A stretch of 64,000 bases of DNA from the NCBI GenBank assembly GCA_951813085.1, contig OX638348.1:1249627-1313626 (forward strand), given 5' to 3'. The notes under the pieces are model-generated. The model was not told where the DNA came from. It worked only from the letters and a program-made list of their open reading frames with translations, and made no database searches. Below, piece by piece: positions 28,530 through 38,666 of the stretch (position 1 is its first letter; every line of letters begins with the position of its first letter). The DNA is from an uncultured Opitutaceae bacterium (GTDB taxonomy: Bacteria; Verrucomicrobiota; Verrucomicrobiia; Opitutales; Opitutaceae). Made by a program: the position numbers and the translations under genes.

Positions 28530-30128
28530 ATGAAACACTCGTTTTCAATTGCATCCCTCATTCTTTCCCTGGCAACGACCGCCGTTTTTGGAGCGGATAG
28601 TCGCCCCAATATCGTCTTCGTATTCACGGACGACCACGCCCCCCACGCTATCGGGGCCTACGATGGTTGGCTGAAGTCCGTGAATCCCACGCCAAATATC
28701 GATAAGCTGGCGAGCGAAGGCATGGTATTCGTCAATAGCTTTTGCACGAACTCCATTTGCGGCCCGAGCCGCGCCGTGATTCAGACAGGCAAGCACAGCC
28801 ACAAGAATGGGTTCATGAACAATGGAAACACCTTCGACTGGAATCAGCAGACCTTTCCAAAGCTCTTGCAGAAAGCAGGCTACCAAACCGCGATCTATGG
28901 CAAGTCCCACCTCAGGGGTCACCCGCAAGGTTACGACAGCTGGGCGGTTCTTCCGGGACAAGGTCTCTACTACAATCCAGACATGATCACCGAGGACGGT
29001 CAGATTACGATCGAGGGCTACTGCACCGACATCGTTACCGATATGGCGGTCGAGTTCCTCAAGGAAAAGCGCGATGACGACAAGCCCTTCATGCTCATGG
29101 TGCAGCACAAGGCCCCGCATCGCAATTGGATGCCTGCGTTGCGTCACCTCACGCTCTACGACGACATCGAGATCCCCGAGCCGACCACCTTGTTCGACGA
29201 CTACAGCGACAACGCCCCGGCCGCGCGTCATCAGGAGCTGGAGATCGACCGTCACATGCACATCAACTATGATCTCTTTCTCGACCTAACGCCTGATTTC
29301 CCAGAGTTGCCCGAGCGCACCGACAAGTCGGCCTGGAGAAATATGCAGCGCATGACCCCCGAGCAACTCAAGGTCTGGAGAGACGCCTACGGTCCCAAGG
29401 ACAAGGCCTTCCACGAAGCGAATCTCTCGGGCAAGGAATTGGTCCGCTGGAAGTATCAGCGCTACGCGAAGAACTACCTCCGCAGCGTCAGAGGCGTGGA
29501 TGAGAGCGTTGAAACGCTGGTCAATACGCTCGATGAGCTCGATCTCACCGACAACACCATCGTCATCTACTCGTCCGACCAAGGATTCTACATCGGGGAC
29601 CATGGCTGGTACGACAAGCGTTGGATGTACGAAGAGTCCCTCAAGATGCCATTCATCGTCAAGTGGCCCGGCGTAACTGCTGAAGGATCGAAGACTTACA
29701 AGATGGTGCAGAACTTGGACTATGCCTCTACGTTCCTGGACATCGCCGGAGCGTCAATTCCTGACGACCTGCAAGGCGTCTCGCTCGTACCTCTTTTAGA
29801 GGGCGAGAATCCCTCGGACTGGCGTAATTCGATCTACTACCACTACTACGAGTATCCCAGCGTACACATGGTGCCGCGCCACAACGGAATCCGTACCAAT
29901 CGCTACAAGTTGTTGAATTTCTACGAGTTCGGCGAATGGGAATTCTACGACCTGAAGTCAGATCCAGACGAGTACAATAACTTGTATGGAAACCCTGAGT
30001 ACGCTCAATTGATCAATCGCATGAAAAATCAGCTGAAACGACTCGAGGAAAAATACGAGGACGACAGCGATATGTCGCTCAAGCCAAAGGAATGGCAGGA
30101 CAAAGTCCGTCCCATGGCAGCAAAGTAG
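28530..30128 (+). CDS. Exported sulfatase (formylglycine-dependent)
   Basis: Full-length sulfatase of 532 residues. The ATG at 28530 gives a Sec signal peptide (MKHSFSIASLILSLATTAVFGA); the open frame begins seven codons earlier at GTG. Catalytic features are RPNIVFVFTDDHAPHAIGAY near 25 with metal-binding Asp residues, the formylglycine motif ICGPSRAVIQTGKHS (Cys77, Arg81), KAPHRNW near 199 and IYSSDQGFYIGDHGWYDKRW near 350. It should act in the periplasm on sulfated glycan or glycan fragments and needs an anaerobic or aerobic maturase not seen in this window. Hairpin-mosaic DNA follows the stop. Confidence 0.94.
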   Translation: MKHSFSIASLILSLATTAVFGADSRPNIVFVFTDDHAPHAIGAYDGWLKSVNPTPNIDKLASEGMVFVNSFCTNSICGPSRAVIQTGKHSHKNGFMNNGNTFDWNQQTFPKLLQKAGYQTAIYGKSHLRGHPQGYDSWAVLPGQGLYYNPDMITEDGQITIEGYCTDIVTDMAVEFLKEKRDDDKPFMLMVQHKAPHRNWMPALRHLTLYDDIEIPEPTTLFDDYSDNAPAARHQELEIDRHMHINYDLFLDLTPDFPELPERTDKSAWRNMQRMTPEQLKVWRDAYGPKDKAFHEANLSGKELVRWKYQRYAKNYLRSVRGVDESVETLVNTLDELDLTDNTIVIYSSDQGFYIGDHGWYDKRWMYEESLKMPFIVKWPGVTAEGSKTYKMVQNLDYASTFLDIAGASIPDDLQGVSLVPLLEGENPSDWRNSIYYHYYEYPSVHMVPRHNGIRTNRYKLLNFYEFGEWEFYDLKSDPDEYNNLYGNPEYAQLINRMKNQLKRLEEKYEDDSDMSLKPKEWQDKVRPMAAK

Positions 30129-30301
30129 GTCACCGCCCCGACTTGTCGGGGCTATGAGTCTCGCTATCGCGAGCCAACAAGGATTCAGCGGAGCTGAATG
30201 TAAGGTTGGTTTAAGTCGTCGAACTTCCTCCAACCTATCTTCACCCATTTCCCGACGCAGGAGGGAACTAGCGAACGCAGAGAGCGATGTTAACAACGCT
30301 A
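30129..30301. repeat. Intergenic hairpin-mosaic repeat, locus E, cut by an IS
   Basis: After the sulfatase stop lie GCCCCGAC/GTCGGGGC (30135-30152), CTCGC/GCGAG (30160-30173) and TTCAGC/GCTGAA (30184-30198). Then comes the CCCGACGCAGG module and the AGCGAACGCAGAGAGCGA word ending TTAACAACGCT. The linkers match locus C. The mosaic stops exactly where the IS3-family end begins (30302). Confidence 0.8.
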
Positions 30302-30919
30302 TTGGTTGGGACCCCGCGAACTAGCCCACTTTTGATGAGGTGATTTTCGTCGATCAACGAAAGGACATCATCGATGAAAAAGACAAGACGCGCGACCGAG
30401 CAGATAATCCGCATACTGAGGGAGGCCGACACGTGCCTTCGGACCGAGGGGATCTGCCGCAGGCGCAGCATCAGCTCGCAGAGCTTCTACCGCTGGAAGA
30501 GCAAGTACGGAGGCATGGATCTGAAGGAGGCTCAGCGCCTCCGCGACCTGGAGAAGGAGAACACCGAGCTCAAGAAGCTGCTTGCCGACCAGCTGCTCAA
30601 GACCAAGGCTTTGGAGATCGCGCTGGAAGAAAACCTCTGAGCCCGGAGCGCCGGCGCGGGGTTGCGGCGAAGGTCCAGTCCGCGCTGTCGCGTTCCGGGA
30701 GAGCCGTTTGCCGGTGGCTGGGGATCAGCCGCTCGACGCTTCGCTACCTTCCGAAGCCCAAGCCCGAGGGGAAGCGCTTGCTGGAGCCGGAGATCGTCCG
30801 CCTTCCGGGGGAGCATCCGACGCTTGGCTACCGCGCGAACAAGAGGCTGGTCCAGCGCGTCCGCAGGGAGGAAGGGCTGCAGGTTCCGCCTCGCCGCCCT
30901 CGCAGGCGGCGGCAGGGGC
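30302..30919 (+). mobile_element. IS3-family (IS407-like) element, decayed copy 1
   Basis: The left terminal repeat starts TTGGTTGGGACCCCGCG at 30302. OrfA is intact at 30374-30640 (88 residues, helix-turn-helix start KKTRRATEQIIRILREAD and a leucine-zipper-like end). OrfB follows in another frame with about 90 codons (PGEHPTLGYRANKRL) before ending at VPPRRPRRRRQGL. Compared with copy 2, 36 bp are missing inside orfB (the CKKISAKLRSLG segment), between two CGCTTGG words. The catalytic DDE half is absent, so this copy cannot move by itself. Confidence 0.88.
30374..30640 (+). CDS. IS3-family OrfA (DNA-binding part), copy 1
   Basis: 88-residue transposase subunit with an N-terminal HTH (EQIIRILREADTCLRTEGIC, SSQSFYRWKSKYGG) and a C-terminal coiled coil (RDLEKENTELKKLLADQLL). 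It differs from copy 2 at a few residues (TCLRTEG versus TGLRTEE; YGG versus YVG). In complete IS3 elements it is joined to OrfB by -1 frameshifting; here OrfB is broken. Confidence 0.85.
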   Translation: MKKTRRATEQIIRILREADTCLRTEGICRRRSISSQSFYRWKSKYGGMDLKEAQRLRDLEKENTELKKLLADQLLKTKALEIALEENL

Positions 30920-31010
30920 TCTGAAAAAATCAGGCAGGGGTCAGGAGTTAATTATTGACTAATTCTCTGAAAAATCAGGCAGGGGTCAGGAGTTAATTAT
31001 TGACTAATTC
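30920..31010 (+). repeat. Tandem duplication of a 45-46-bp unit between IS copies
   Basis: Two adjacent units begin TCTGAAAAA at 30920 and 30966. They share CAGGCAGGGGTCAGGAG and a following TTAATTATTGACTAATTC, differing by one A in the poly-A run. A third partial unit begins at 31011. They lie between copy 1 of the IS and a separate orfB 3' remnant. Confidence 0.85.
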
Positions 31011-31016
31011 TCTGAA

Positions 31017-31104
31017 TGCAGGAACTACTACAATCGGCAAAGGCCGCACAGATCCCTGGGCTTGCTAACCCCGAGCGAGTTTGCCACTAGGCAATTAGAA
31101 GATG
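31017..31104 (+). pseudogene. Remnant of a related IS3-family orfB 3' end
   Basis: Read in the right frame this encodes NYYNRQRPHRSLGLLTPSEF followed by ATRQLEDVV, the standard C-terminal end of IS3-family OrfB. It is diverged from the end of copy 2 (near 32070-32125), so it comes from a different insertion. It abuts the left end of copy 2 at 31105. Confidence 0.75.
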
Positions 31105-31175
31105 TGGTTGGGACCCCGCGAACTAGCCCACTTTTGATGAGGTGATTTTCGTCGATCAACGAAAGGACATCATCG

Positions 31176-31442
31176 ATGAAAAAGACAAGACGCGCGACCG
31201 AGCAGATAATCCGCATACTGAGGGAGGCCGACACGGGGCTTCGGACCGAGGAGATCTGCCGCAGGCGCAGCATCAGCTCGCAGAGCTTCTACCGTTGGAA
31301 GAGCAAGTACGTAGGCATGGATCTGAAGGAGGCTCAGCGCCTCCGCGACCTGGAGAAGGAGAACACCGAGCTCAAGAAGCTGCTTGCCGACCAGCTGCTC
31401 AAGACGAAGGCCCTGGAGATCGCGCTGGAAGAAAACCTCTGA
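31176..31442 (+). CDS. IS3-family OrfA (DNA-binding part), copy 2
   Basis: 88-residue HTH protein, almost the same as copy 1 and closer to the family consensus (TGLRTEEICRRRSISSQSF). It has the HTH then the zipper-like RDLEKENTELKKLLADQLL. The stop overlaps the orfB frame as in frameshifting IS3 elements. Confidence 0.85.
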   Translation: MKKTRRATEQIIRILREADTGLRTEEICRRRSISSQSFYRWKSKYVGMDLKEAQRLRDLEKENTELKKLLADQLLKTKALEIALEENL

Positions 31443-32182
31443 GCCCGGAGCGCCAGCGCGGGATTGCGGCGAAGGTCCAGTCCGCGCTGTCGCGTTCCGG
31501 GAGAGCCGCGTGCCGGTGGCTGGGGATCAGCCGCTCGACGCTCCGCTATCGCCCGAAGCCCAAGCCCGAGGGGAAGCGCTTGCTGGAGCCGGAGATCGTC
31601 CGCCTTCCGGGGGAGCATCCGACGCTTGGATGCAAGAAGATCTCGGCAAAGCTGAGGTCGCTTGGCTACCGCGCGAACAAGAGACTGGTCCAGCGCGTCC
31701 GCCGGGGCTCTGCGCGGGCCTTCGACCTGATAGGCGAATGCGCTCGCCAGCGCCATTGCATCCATGCCGACCGGGCGATCAAGGCCTCCGACGCGCTGGC
31801 CCTGCTGCAGGAGGCGATCCGCGAGCATGGGGCTCCCGAATGCATCCGCTCGGGCAACGGGCCCGAGCTCATCGCCAAGGCCATCCAGGGCTGGCTTGCC
31901 GAGAACGGGATCGAGGCTCTATGCATCGATCCGGGCCGCCCTTGGCGGAACGGATACGCCGAAAGTTTCAACGGCCGCTTCCGCGAGGAACGCCTCGACC
32001 GCGAGCTGATCCGCGCGCTCAGCGAATCGCGCGTGATCTTCGCGGACTGGAAGGACTGCTGCAGCAATCATAGGCCCCATAGATCGAGGCTTGCTAACGC
32101 CCAGCGAGCTTGCCACAAGGCAAATCCAGCCTGCCTGCGGCTCCGACCGCCCTTCGGGCGATCTCCACCCCAGGCAGCTTAA
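31437..32182 (+). pseudogene. IS3-family OrfB (integrase core), internally deleted
   Basis: The frame starts around the OrfA stop with LSPERQRGIAAKVQ and contains the HTH_21-like PEIVRLPGEHPTLGCKKISA. It then jumps from LVQRVRR to GSARAFDLIGE, omitting the region that holds the first catalytic Asp. The rve core continues (HADRAIKASDALALLQEAI, GNGPELIAKA, YAESFNGRFREERL). After CSNHRPHRS it leaves the family frame. It is not functional. Confidence 0.8.
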
Positions 32183-32305
32183 ACCCAACAACAAGAAACC
32201 CGTCGAGAATCCCTCATTCAAACCGGGCTAAACTGCGGGGTCCAACCAACTATTTTAGTTCTTGATCTAGAATTTCATATGGGCAGAGTTCGTGCTCACC
32301 CACAA

Positions 32306-32397
32306 GGAGAGATGGCTGAGTGGTCGAAAGCAACGGTTTGCTAAATCGTCGTACGGGTCACACCGTACCGCGGGTTCGAATCCCGCTCTCTCCGCCA
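32306..32397 (+). tRNA. tRNA-Ser(GCU)
   Basis: Complete class II tRNA. Acceptor GGAGAGA pairs with TCTCTCC, the D arm is GCTGAGTGGTCGAAAGC, and the anticodon loop TTGCTAA has anticodon GCT at 32340-32342. A long variable arm (about GTACGGGTCACACCGTAC) and T arm CGGGTTCGAATCCCG are present. The discriminator G and CCA are encoded. It reads AGC/AGU codons. The decayed IS3 pair lies 57 bp upstream. Confidence 0.97.
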
Positions 32398-32536
32398 CTT
32401 GGTCTTGAGATGTGGACCAATCGATCCCACTCAAAAGCGATCGGGTGATTCCAAAAGGGATGAGAACCCGCCGGGTTTGACGTAGCGAGCCCGAGCGAGC
32501 GCAGCTGGGGCGCCGCGAAACGTCGATTCGGAGTGT

Positions 32537-33283
32537 CTAAAGCTTAAACCCAATCAATTTGTCCGTTCGTAACCGCTTTAACGCAGCCATACCAACTAAG
32601 CCGAACGCCAACAATGTCAGCGTCGAGCCAGAATCGGGAACACTGGTGATTGTGAGAGTCAAATTTCCAGATCCGCTAGCCCCTTCATCGCTCCCGCCAA
32701 AAGCTTGAGTGAGAGCATTCCAGTTCCATTGGTAGAGCACTCCTGGGCTTAGCGAACCCGTAAGGGAGTTGATAGTGTCGCCATTGGACTCTCCCAGCAC
32801 GAACATCTCATTCAATTGGGAATAGGATTCCTGCGTATTTTCAAACGACGTTTCGTCATTTGTGTCGTCATAAAGGCTAGACGAAAGAACGACCCGTCTT
32901 CCAGAGTCGATACCTGCATCTGTTATGGTAAAGAATCCAGCGATCTGATACGTCGAAAGGGTATCGACGGTAAACGCGAGAGAACCATTGCTGGCTGAAG
33001 CAATCGCACCTGGGTATCCTGGCCGATTCTGGCTAAGCGTGTTCGAGAAAATGACTTGAGAGGCCGATTCCGTATAACTGATTTGATTTATGCTAAAGAA
33101 CTCGGAGTTGGACGCTTCGAGAGGACTATCCGTTGGAATTGTCGTACCGACAAAAATTTCCTGAAGGAAGCCCGATGGTTCGATGCTGCTGGTTACTACT
33201 GCCAAATTACTTTGGATCGATACCGAATACGCTGCGTGCGCGCCTGCGAATACGGTTAAGGCGAATAAAACGATACGTGTCAT
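32537..33283 (-). CDS. VPDSG-CTERM (PEP-CTERM-like) exported protein
   Basis: Protein of 248 residues with a Sec signal peptide (residues 1-19, ending AAYSV) and a Ser/Thr-rich beta-type body with no known enzymatic motif. The C-terminus carries the sorting signal VPDSGSTLTLLAFGLVGMAA followed by a basic LKRLR cluster, the VPDSG variant of PEP-CTERM common in Verrucomicrobia. It is expected to be processed by an exosortase-type enzyme not present here and to end up at the surface or in extracellular polymer. The function is unknown. Confidence 0.88.
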   Translation of the reverse strand: MTRIVLFALTVFAGAHAAYSVSIQSNLAVVTSSIEPSGFLQEIFVGTTIPTDSPLEASNSEFFSINQISYTESASQVIFSNTLSQNRPGYPGAIASASNGSLAFTVDTLSTYQIAGFFTITDAGIDSGRRVVLSSSLYDDTNDETSFENTQESYSQLNEMFVLGESNGDTINSLTGSLSPGVLYQWNWNALTQAFGGSDEGASGSGNLTLTITSVPDSGSTLTLLAFGLVGMAALKRLRTDKLIGFKL

Positions 33284-33392
33284 TTTCTAGAATAGGAAGA
33301 GGGTATGGTCGCATTGATGGCGCGGCTCGAAATAGCTATCAAGAGAGAAAAAGGTGTTCTTCTCCCAATCCCCGGCTCTATGTTGTAGGAGA

Positions 33393-34172
33393 ATGAAGAT
33401 CTTTTTCTTGGGCACGGGAACATCGCAAGGGGTTCCTGTTATAGGTTGCCGCTGCGATACTTGCCGTTCGCCAGATCCGCGAGACACGCGATTTCGTACG
33501 CATGTCCACATAGAGATGGGAGATTCGAATATTCAAGTTGATGCAGCGCCTGAATTTCGGATACAAGCGTTGCGGCACTCGATTCCTAAAGTGGATCTAG
33601 TTATTCTCACGCACGGACATGCTGACCATATCCAAGGAATGGACGATTTACGTCGGTACTGCGATCTCCGGGAAGAGAAAGCCCTTCCTGTCTACACCAA
33701 TGAAGACGGTGAATTGCGTATGCGTAGCATATACGATTACGCGATTCGCAACCAGCCCGCCGTTAAAGGCTATCCGGCATTTGGACTTCATCGCATGCCA
33801 AGAACGCTTGAGCTGTCGGACGGCATTGTTCACTCGTTCGATCAAAGCCATGGCGATTTCGAGACTTTGGGGCTTGTGCTTGTGGAACGGAGAACGGGTA
33901 AGAAGCTCGTCTACTTTACGGATTGCGACTCGGTAAGCGATGCAGCGATTGAGCGGGCTAGGGGCGCAGATCTGGTGGTGTTGGATGGATTACGATTAAA
34001 GTCGCATCGATCACATATGAGCATCGACGAGGCGATTGCGGTTTCGAGAAAAATCGGTTCCGTTCGTACATACTTAATACACATGACGCATGAAGTTAAG
34101 CATGCGGTATCAGAAACGCAACTACCTGAGGGCGTGCGATTCGCTTACGACAATCTAGTAGTCGAACTATAG
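33393..34172 (+). CDS. MBL-fold metal-dependent hydrolase (PhnP-like)
   Basis: Cytoplasmic metallo-beta-lactamase fold protein of 259 residues. The ATG at 33393 has a GTAGGAG ribosome site 5 bp upstream; a longer frame exists but lacks support. The start MKIFFLGTGTSQGVPVIGC and the CRCDTCRSPDPRD Cys cluster resemble the PhnP subfamily. The metal motif is LTHGHADHIQGMDDLRRY (near 72), with later DQSHGD, FTDCDS and HMTHEVKHA supplying other ligands. PhnP acts on cyclic phosphates, but many homologues have unknown substrates. It stands convergent to thiC. Confidence 0.9.
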   Translation: MKIFFLGTGTSQGVPVIGCRCDTCRSPDPRDTRFRTHVHIEMGDSNIQVDAAPEFRIQALRHSIPKVDLVILTHGHADHIQGMDDLRRYCDLREEKALPVYTNEDGELRMRSIYDYAIRNQPAVKGYPAFGLHRMPRTLELSDGIVHSFDQSHGDFETLGLVLVERRTGKKLVYFTDCDSVSDAAIERARGADLVVLDGLRLKSHRSHMSIDEAIAVSRKIGSVRTYLIHMTHEVKHAVSETQLPEGVRFAYDNLVVEL

Positions 34173-34197
34173 GATGGCAAATCCTGATAAGTCGACG

Positions 34198-36132
<1,935 letters not shown>

Positions 36133-36157
36133 CTAGCCGTTGGAAAACGTTCGTCGT

Positions 36158-36254
36158 TTTCCCTTCGACGGCATTACCCGTATCAGGTTCAAAGGGTCTC
36201 GGAACCGGTCGCGTTCCTATCTCAGTCCACCGCTGCGGACGCCCCGTTGACGTG
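36158..36254 (-). promoter_or_regulatory. TPP (THI-box) riboswitch upstream of thiC
   Basis: On the minus strand the leader reads CAACGGGGCGTCC at its start, then CTGAGAT, then ACCCTTTGAACCTGATACGG and GTAATGCCG, the conserved core of the thiamine pyrophosphate aptamer. It ends about 55 bp before the thiC ATG at 36102. Binding of TPP would repress thiC by blocking translation or ending transcription; I do not see which. Confidence 0.96.
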
Positions 36255-36301
36255 AGGTAAAGACTGGTTGCGTCGATTGGGGTTTACAAACCGAAAGTGC
36301 C

Positions 36302-36332
36302 AAAAAAAGCGCGATCGAATTTGATCGCGCTT
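36302..36332 (-). terminator. Intrinsic terminator after the TIG-like lipoprotein gene
   Basis: On the minus strand an AAGCGCGATC/GATCGCGCTT stem with a 6-nt loop is followed by seven T. It lies 26 bp after the stop of the lipoprotein gene and just before the thiC leader. Confidence 0.88.
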
Positions 36333-36357
36333 CGAAAGTGATTTCGTGGGAAGCCTC

Positions 36358-37275
36358 TTAGTTGACCGTGATCGGCACGACGACTTCGGAGTAGCCTGGG
36401 ATGGTTACGAAAAGGCTGCCTTGTCCGGGTGAGCCTCCTAGCACCTGGACGCTGGTGGTAGATTGACCTGCCTCGATGCGAACATAGTCCATGATAACGC
36501 TATCTGGAATATCGGTATGGACGTCGATCTGCAATCCGCCTGGTGGCGCTTCTTCGGGAATCTGAAAGAACATGGTGCTGACTTGCTCGCGCGAGATCGT
36601 TGAAGGGCGGAGAGTGACGTTAACGCGGGAAGAGTCGATGCGAAGGGTCCCTGCATCGATTTCTCCGCTGATCCCCATCACCTTAACCGCGTAGCCGCGA
36701 CCTTCTGGAAGCGTGGGCACGTAGAATGATAGCGAAGTCGAGCTATCGTAGCGCGTTGCTGCGGGAGTGTCGCCCACCATGATCTTGTCGTCACGGGTAA
36801 AGCCTCGTCCAAGAACGGCGACGCGTGTTCCAACCGGAGCGCGATTGACTTCGAGTTCGACAGAATAGCGATTCTCGATGGCGAAACGTCCCAGCTCAGT
36901 GACGATTTCCTTAGAGGCGGCTCCCTTTTCCGTTTTCCGTTCAAATTGAACAATCATATAGTACGCCGCTTCATTTCTCCCTGGGGGCATGCGGAAGTCG
37001 TACTCGAACAGGTTCTTGCTGCCGGGCGCTAGGCTCATCGGGTGGACTTTGCCATCGATAACCACTTGAGGCCGAAGCGTCGCCTGCACGACTGCCGAGT
37101 TCTTTACCGTGATCTGGGCGGTAATCGTGTAAACGTTCGATGGGTTCGCCTTCATCGTGGAGGGCGTCAGATCGATGACGTTGACGTTGCAACCAGTCAT
37201 TATCAGCGCGAGTGGCGCTAGAAGGAAAATGAACCAGTTTCTCTGGGTGGACTTGGACGCGGAAGTATCCATCAT
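36358..37275 (-). CDS. Lipoprotein with IPT/TIG-like domain
   Basis: Envelope lipoprotein of 305 residues. The N-terminus has a hydrophobic segment with lipobox LIMTGC (Cys29). The first half is an Ig-like beta sandwich (VYTITAQITVKNSAVVQATL). A middle segment RAPVGTRVAVLGRGFTRDDK resembles an IPT/TIG domain, followed by another beta-rich domain to the end (VFVTIPGYSEVVVPITVN-like tail). The start may be the second Met (37272). There is no known function; a role in surface binding or outer-membrane assembly is possible. It is divergent from hemW and ends at the terminator 36302-36332. Confidence 0.8.
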   Translation of the reverse strand: MMDTSASKSTQRNWFIFLLAPLALIMTGCNVNVIDLTPSTMKANPSNVYTITAQITVKNSAVVQATLRPQVVIDGKVHPMSLAPGSKNLFEYDFRMPPGRNEAAYYMIVQFERKTEKGAASKEIVTELGRFAIENRYSVELEVNRAPVGTRVAVLGRGFTRDDKIMVGDTPAATRYDSSTSLSFYVPTLPEGRGYAVKVMGISGEIDAGTLRIDSSRVNVTLRPSTISREQVSTMFFQIPEEAPPGGLQIDVHTDIPDSVIMDYVRIEAGQSTTSVQVLGGSPGQGSLFVTIPGYSEVVVPITVN

Positions 37276-37345
37276 ATTGAGTCGGTAGACTAAATTAGGC
37301 CTTGAATTACAATAAAATTAGGACTGTCAGTGAAGGAAATAGTTC

Positions 37346-38542
37346 ATGCAAGGCGACTTAAAGACAATTGTTGAGCCGAAAAAAGACGAAAGATGCTCAG
37401 AACTCCAGCCAAAATGGCAGGGCGAGCGTCTTGGACTATACGTCCATGTTCCGTTTTGCGCAACTGCGTGCGACTTTTGCGCATTCTATCAGGTACAAAG
37501 CGACCGGTCCGGAGTCTTAAATTATCTCGACGGAATTCGTCGCGAAGTGGAACGGATATCGGCCCCTCAATCACTTGATACCTGCTTTTTCGGTGGGGGC
37601 ACGCCCGGTTTATTGACTGCAGGTGATTTGGAAACGCTTTGTCAGGGGGTGACGGAAGGCATCGGCTCGCCCTCGATGGAGTGGACCGTGGAGATGGCTC
37701 CGTCCACGGTGAAAGCTGATAAGTTGAAAGTCCTTAAGGAACAGGGAGTGACTCGGATTTCCATGGGCGTGCAAAGTTTCGATGACGATCTGCTCGTGTC
37801 GCTAGGCCGTCAGCATAGCCGGAAGCAGGTTTTCAAGGCCTATGATCTGGTACGAAATGCTGGGTTCGACTCCGTCAATCTGGATTTAATCTTTGCGATT
37901 CCGGGACAGGATGAAAGCCGTTTGCGTCGCGATGTAGCCGAGGCCGCTGCGCTCGCGCCGGATCATCTTTCGACGTACTGCCTGACCTTTGAGGAAGATA
38001 CAGCTCTCTATGCTAAACTCGCTCAAGGAATTCATCGAATCGATAGGGATCATGAAGCGTCGCTCTATGAGGCGAGTTGGAAGGCGATGGCGGATCGAGG
38101 ATACGCTCAATATGAGGTCTCGAATTTTTCGATCCCGGGCAAGCGTTGCTTCCACAATATAAACACTTGGAGAATGGAGCAGTGGATAGGCCTTGGACCG
38201 TCGGCTGCGAGCCAATATCAAGGCGAGCGTTACGCCAATGTACCGGACCTTGAAAAGTGGCTAGAGGGGATTGCGCGGGGAGCGCCTGAGCGCATTGAAC
38301 GATTGAGCCTTAATCGGGGCCAATTGCTGGAAGATGCGCTCGTATTTGGCCTTCGCATGAATGAGGGGGTTGATTTGGATCACCTCCAGCGACGTTTTGG
38401 CGTGGAGCTGGCAACGCATCAAAGGGAGGGATTGGAACAATTGGAGCGAGAAGAGAAGATCGAGCGATCAGGGGAGATCGTTCGTGTAACTGATGCAGGT
38501 CGAAGGGTCGTGGATGCGATTGGAGCGTTCTTGATAAGTTAA
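37346..38542 (+). CDS. hemW: Radical SAM heme chaperone HemW
   Basis: Protein of 398 residues of the HemW/HemN-like family. It binds heme and inserts it into target enzymes; it is not a true coproporphyrinogen oxidase. The radical SAM motif is CATACDFC (Cys38, Cys42, Cys45) in LYVHVPFCATACDFCAFYQ. Further features are FFGGGTPGLLT, ISMGVQSFDDDLLVSLGR, NLDLIFAIPGQ and YEVSNFSIPGKRCFHN. The C-terminal HemN domain (GLRMNEGVDLDHLQRRFG) is complete. The HemN-type extra Cys after the motif is absent, as expected for HemW. Confidence 0.94.
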   Translation: MQGDLKTIVEPKKDERCSELQPKWQGERLGLYVHVPFCATACDFCAFYQVQSDRSGVLNYLDGIRREVERISAPQSLDTCFFGGGTPGLLTAGDLETLCQGVTEGIGSPSMEWTVEMAPSTVKADKLKVLKEQGVTRISMGVQSFDDDLLVSLGRQHSRKQVFKAYDLVRNAGFDSVNLDLIFAIPGQDESRLRRDVAEAAALAPDHLSTYCLTFEEDTALYAKLAQGIHRIDRDHEASLYEASWKAMADRGYAQYEVSNFSIPGKRCFHNINTWRMEQWIGLGPSAASQYQGERYANVPDLEKWLEGIARGAPERIERLSLNRGQLLEDALVFGLRMNEGVDLDHLQRRFGVELATHQREGLEQLEREEKIERSGEIVRVTDAGRRVVDAIGAFLIS

Positions 38543-38666
38543 CCAAAGGGGGACGCTGATCAGTAGCGGGATAAACTTGCTATAAAACGTTCGATACTGC
38601 TAAAGAGACGATAATATGGCGAGGGAACTCATGCAGCAAAGGGCTAAGGTAAAGAAAATCCAGCGA

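Larger units (their letters stand above)
31105..32249 (+). mobile_element. IS3-family (IS407-like) element, decayed copy 2
   Basis: The left terminal repeat starts at 31105 (TGGTTGGGACCCCGCG) and the imperfect right repeat ends at 32248 or 32249 (GCGGGGTCCAACCA). OrfA is intact. OrfB reads from about 31437 to 32182, with the GNGPELIAKAIQGW, DPGRPWRNGYAESFNGRFRE and ERLDRE catalytic-core motifs, but a block is deleted after LVQRVRR and the frame shifts near the C-terminus. The first D of the DDE triad lies in the missing block. CTA flanks the left end of copy 1 (30299-30301) and the right end of copy 2 (32250-32252), which may be the original target duplication. Confidence 0.88.
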
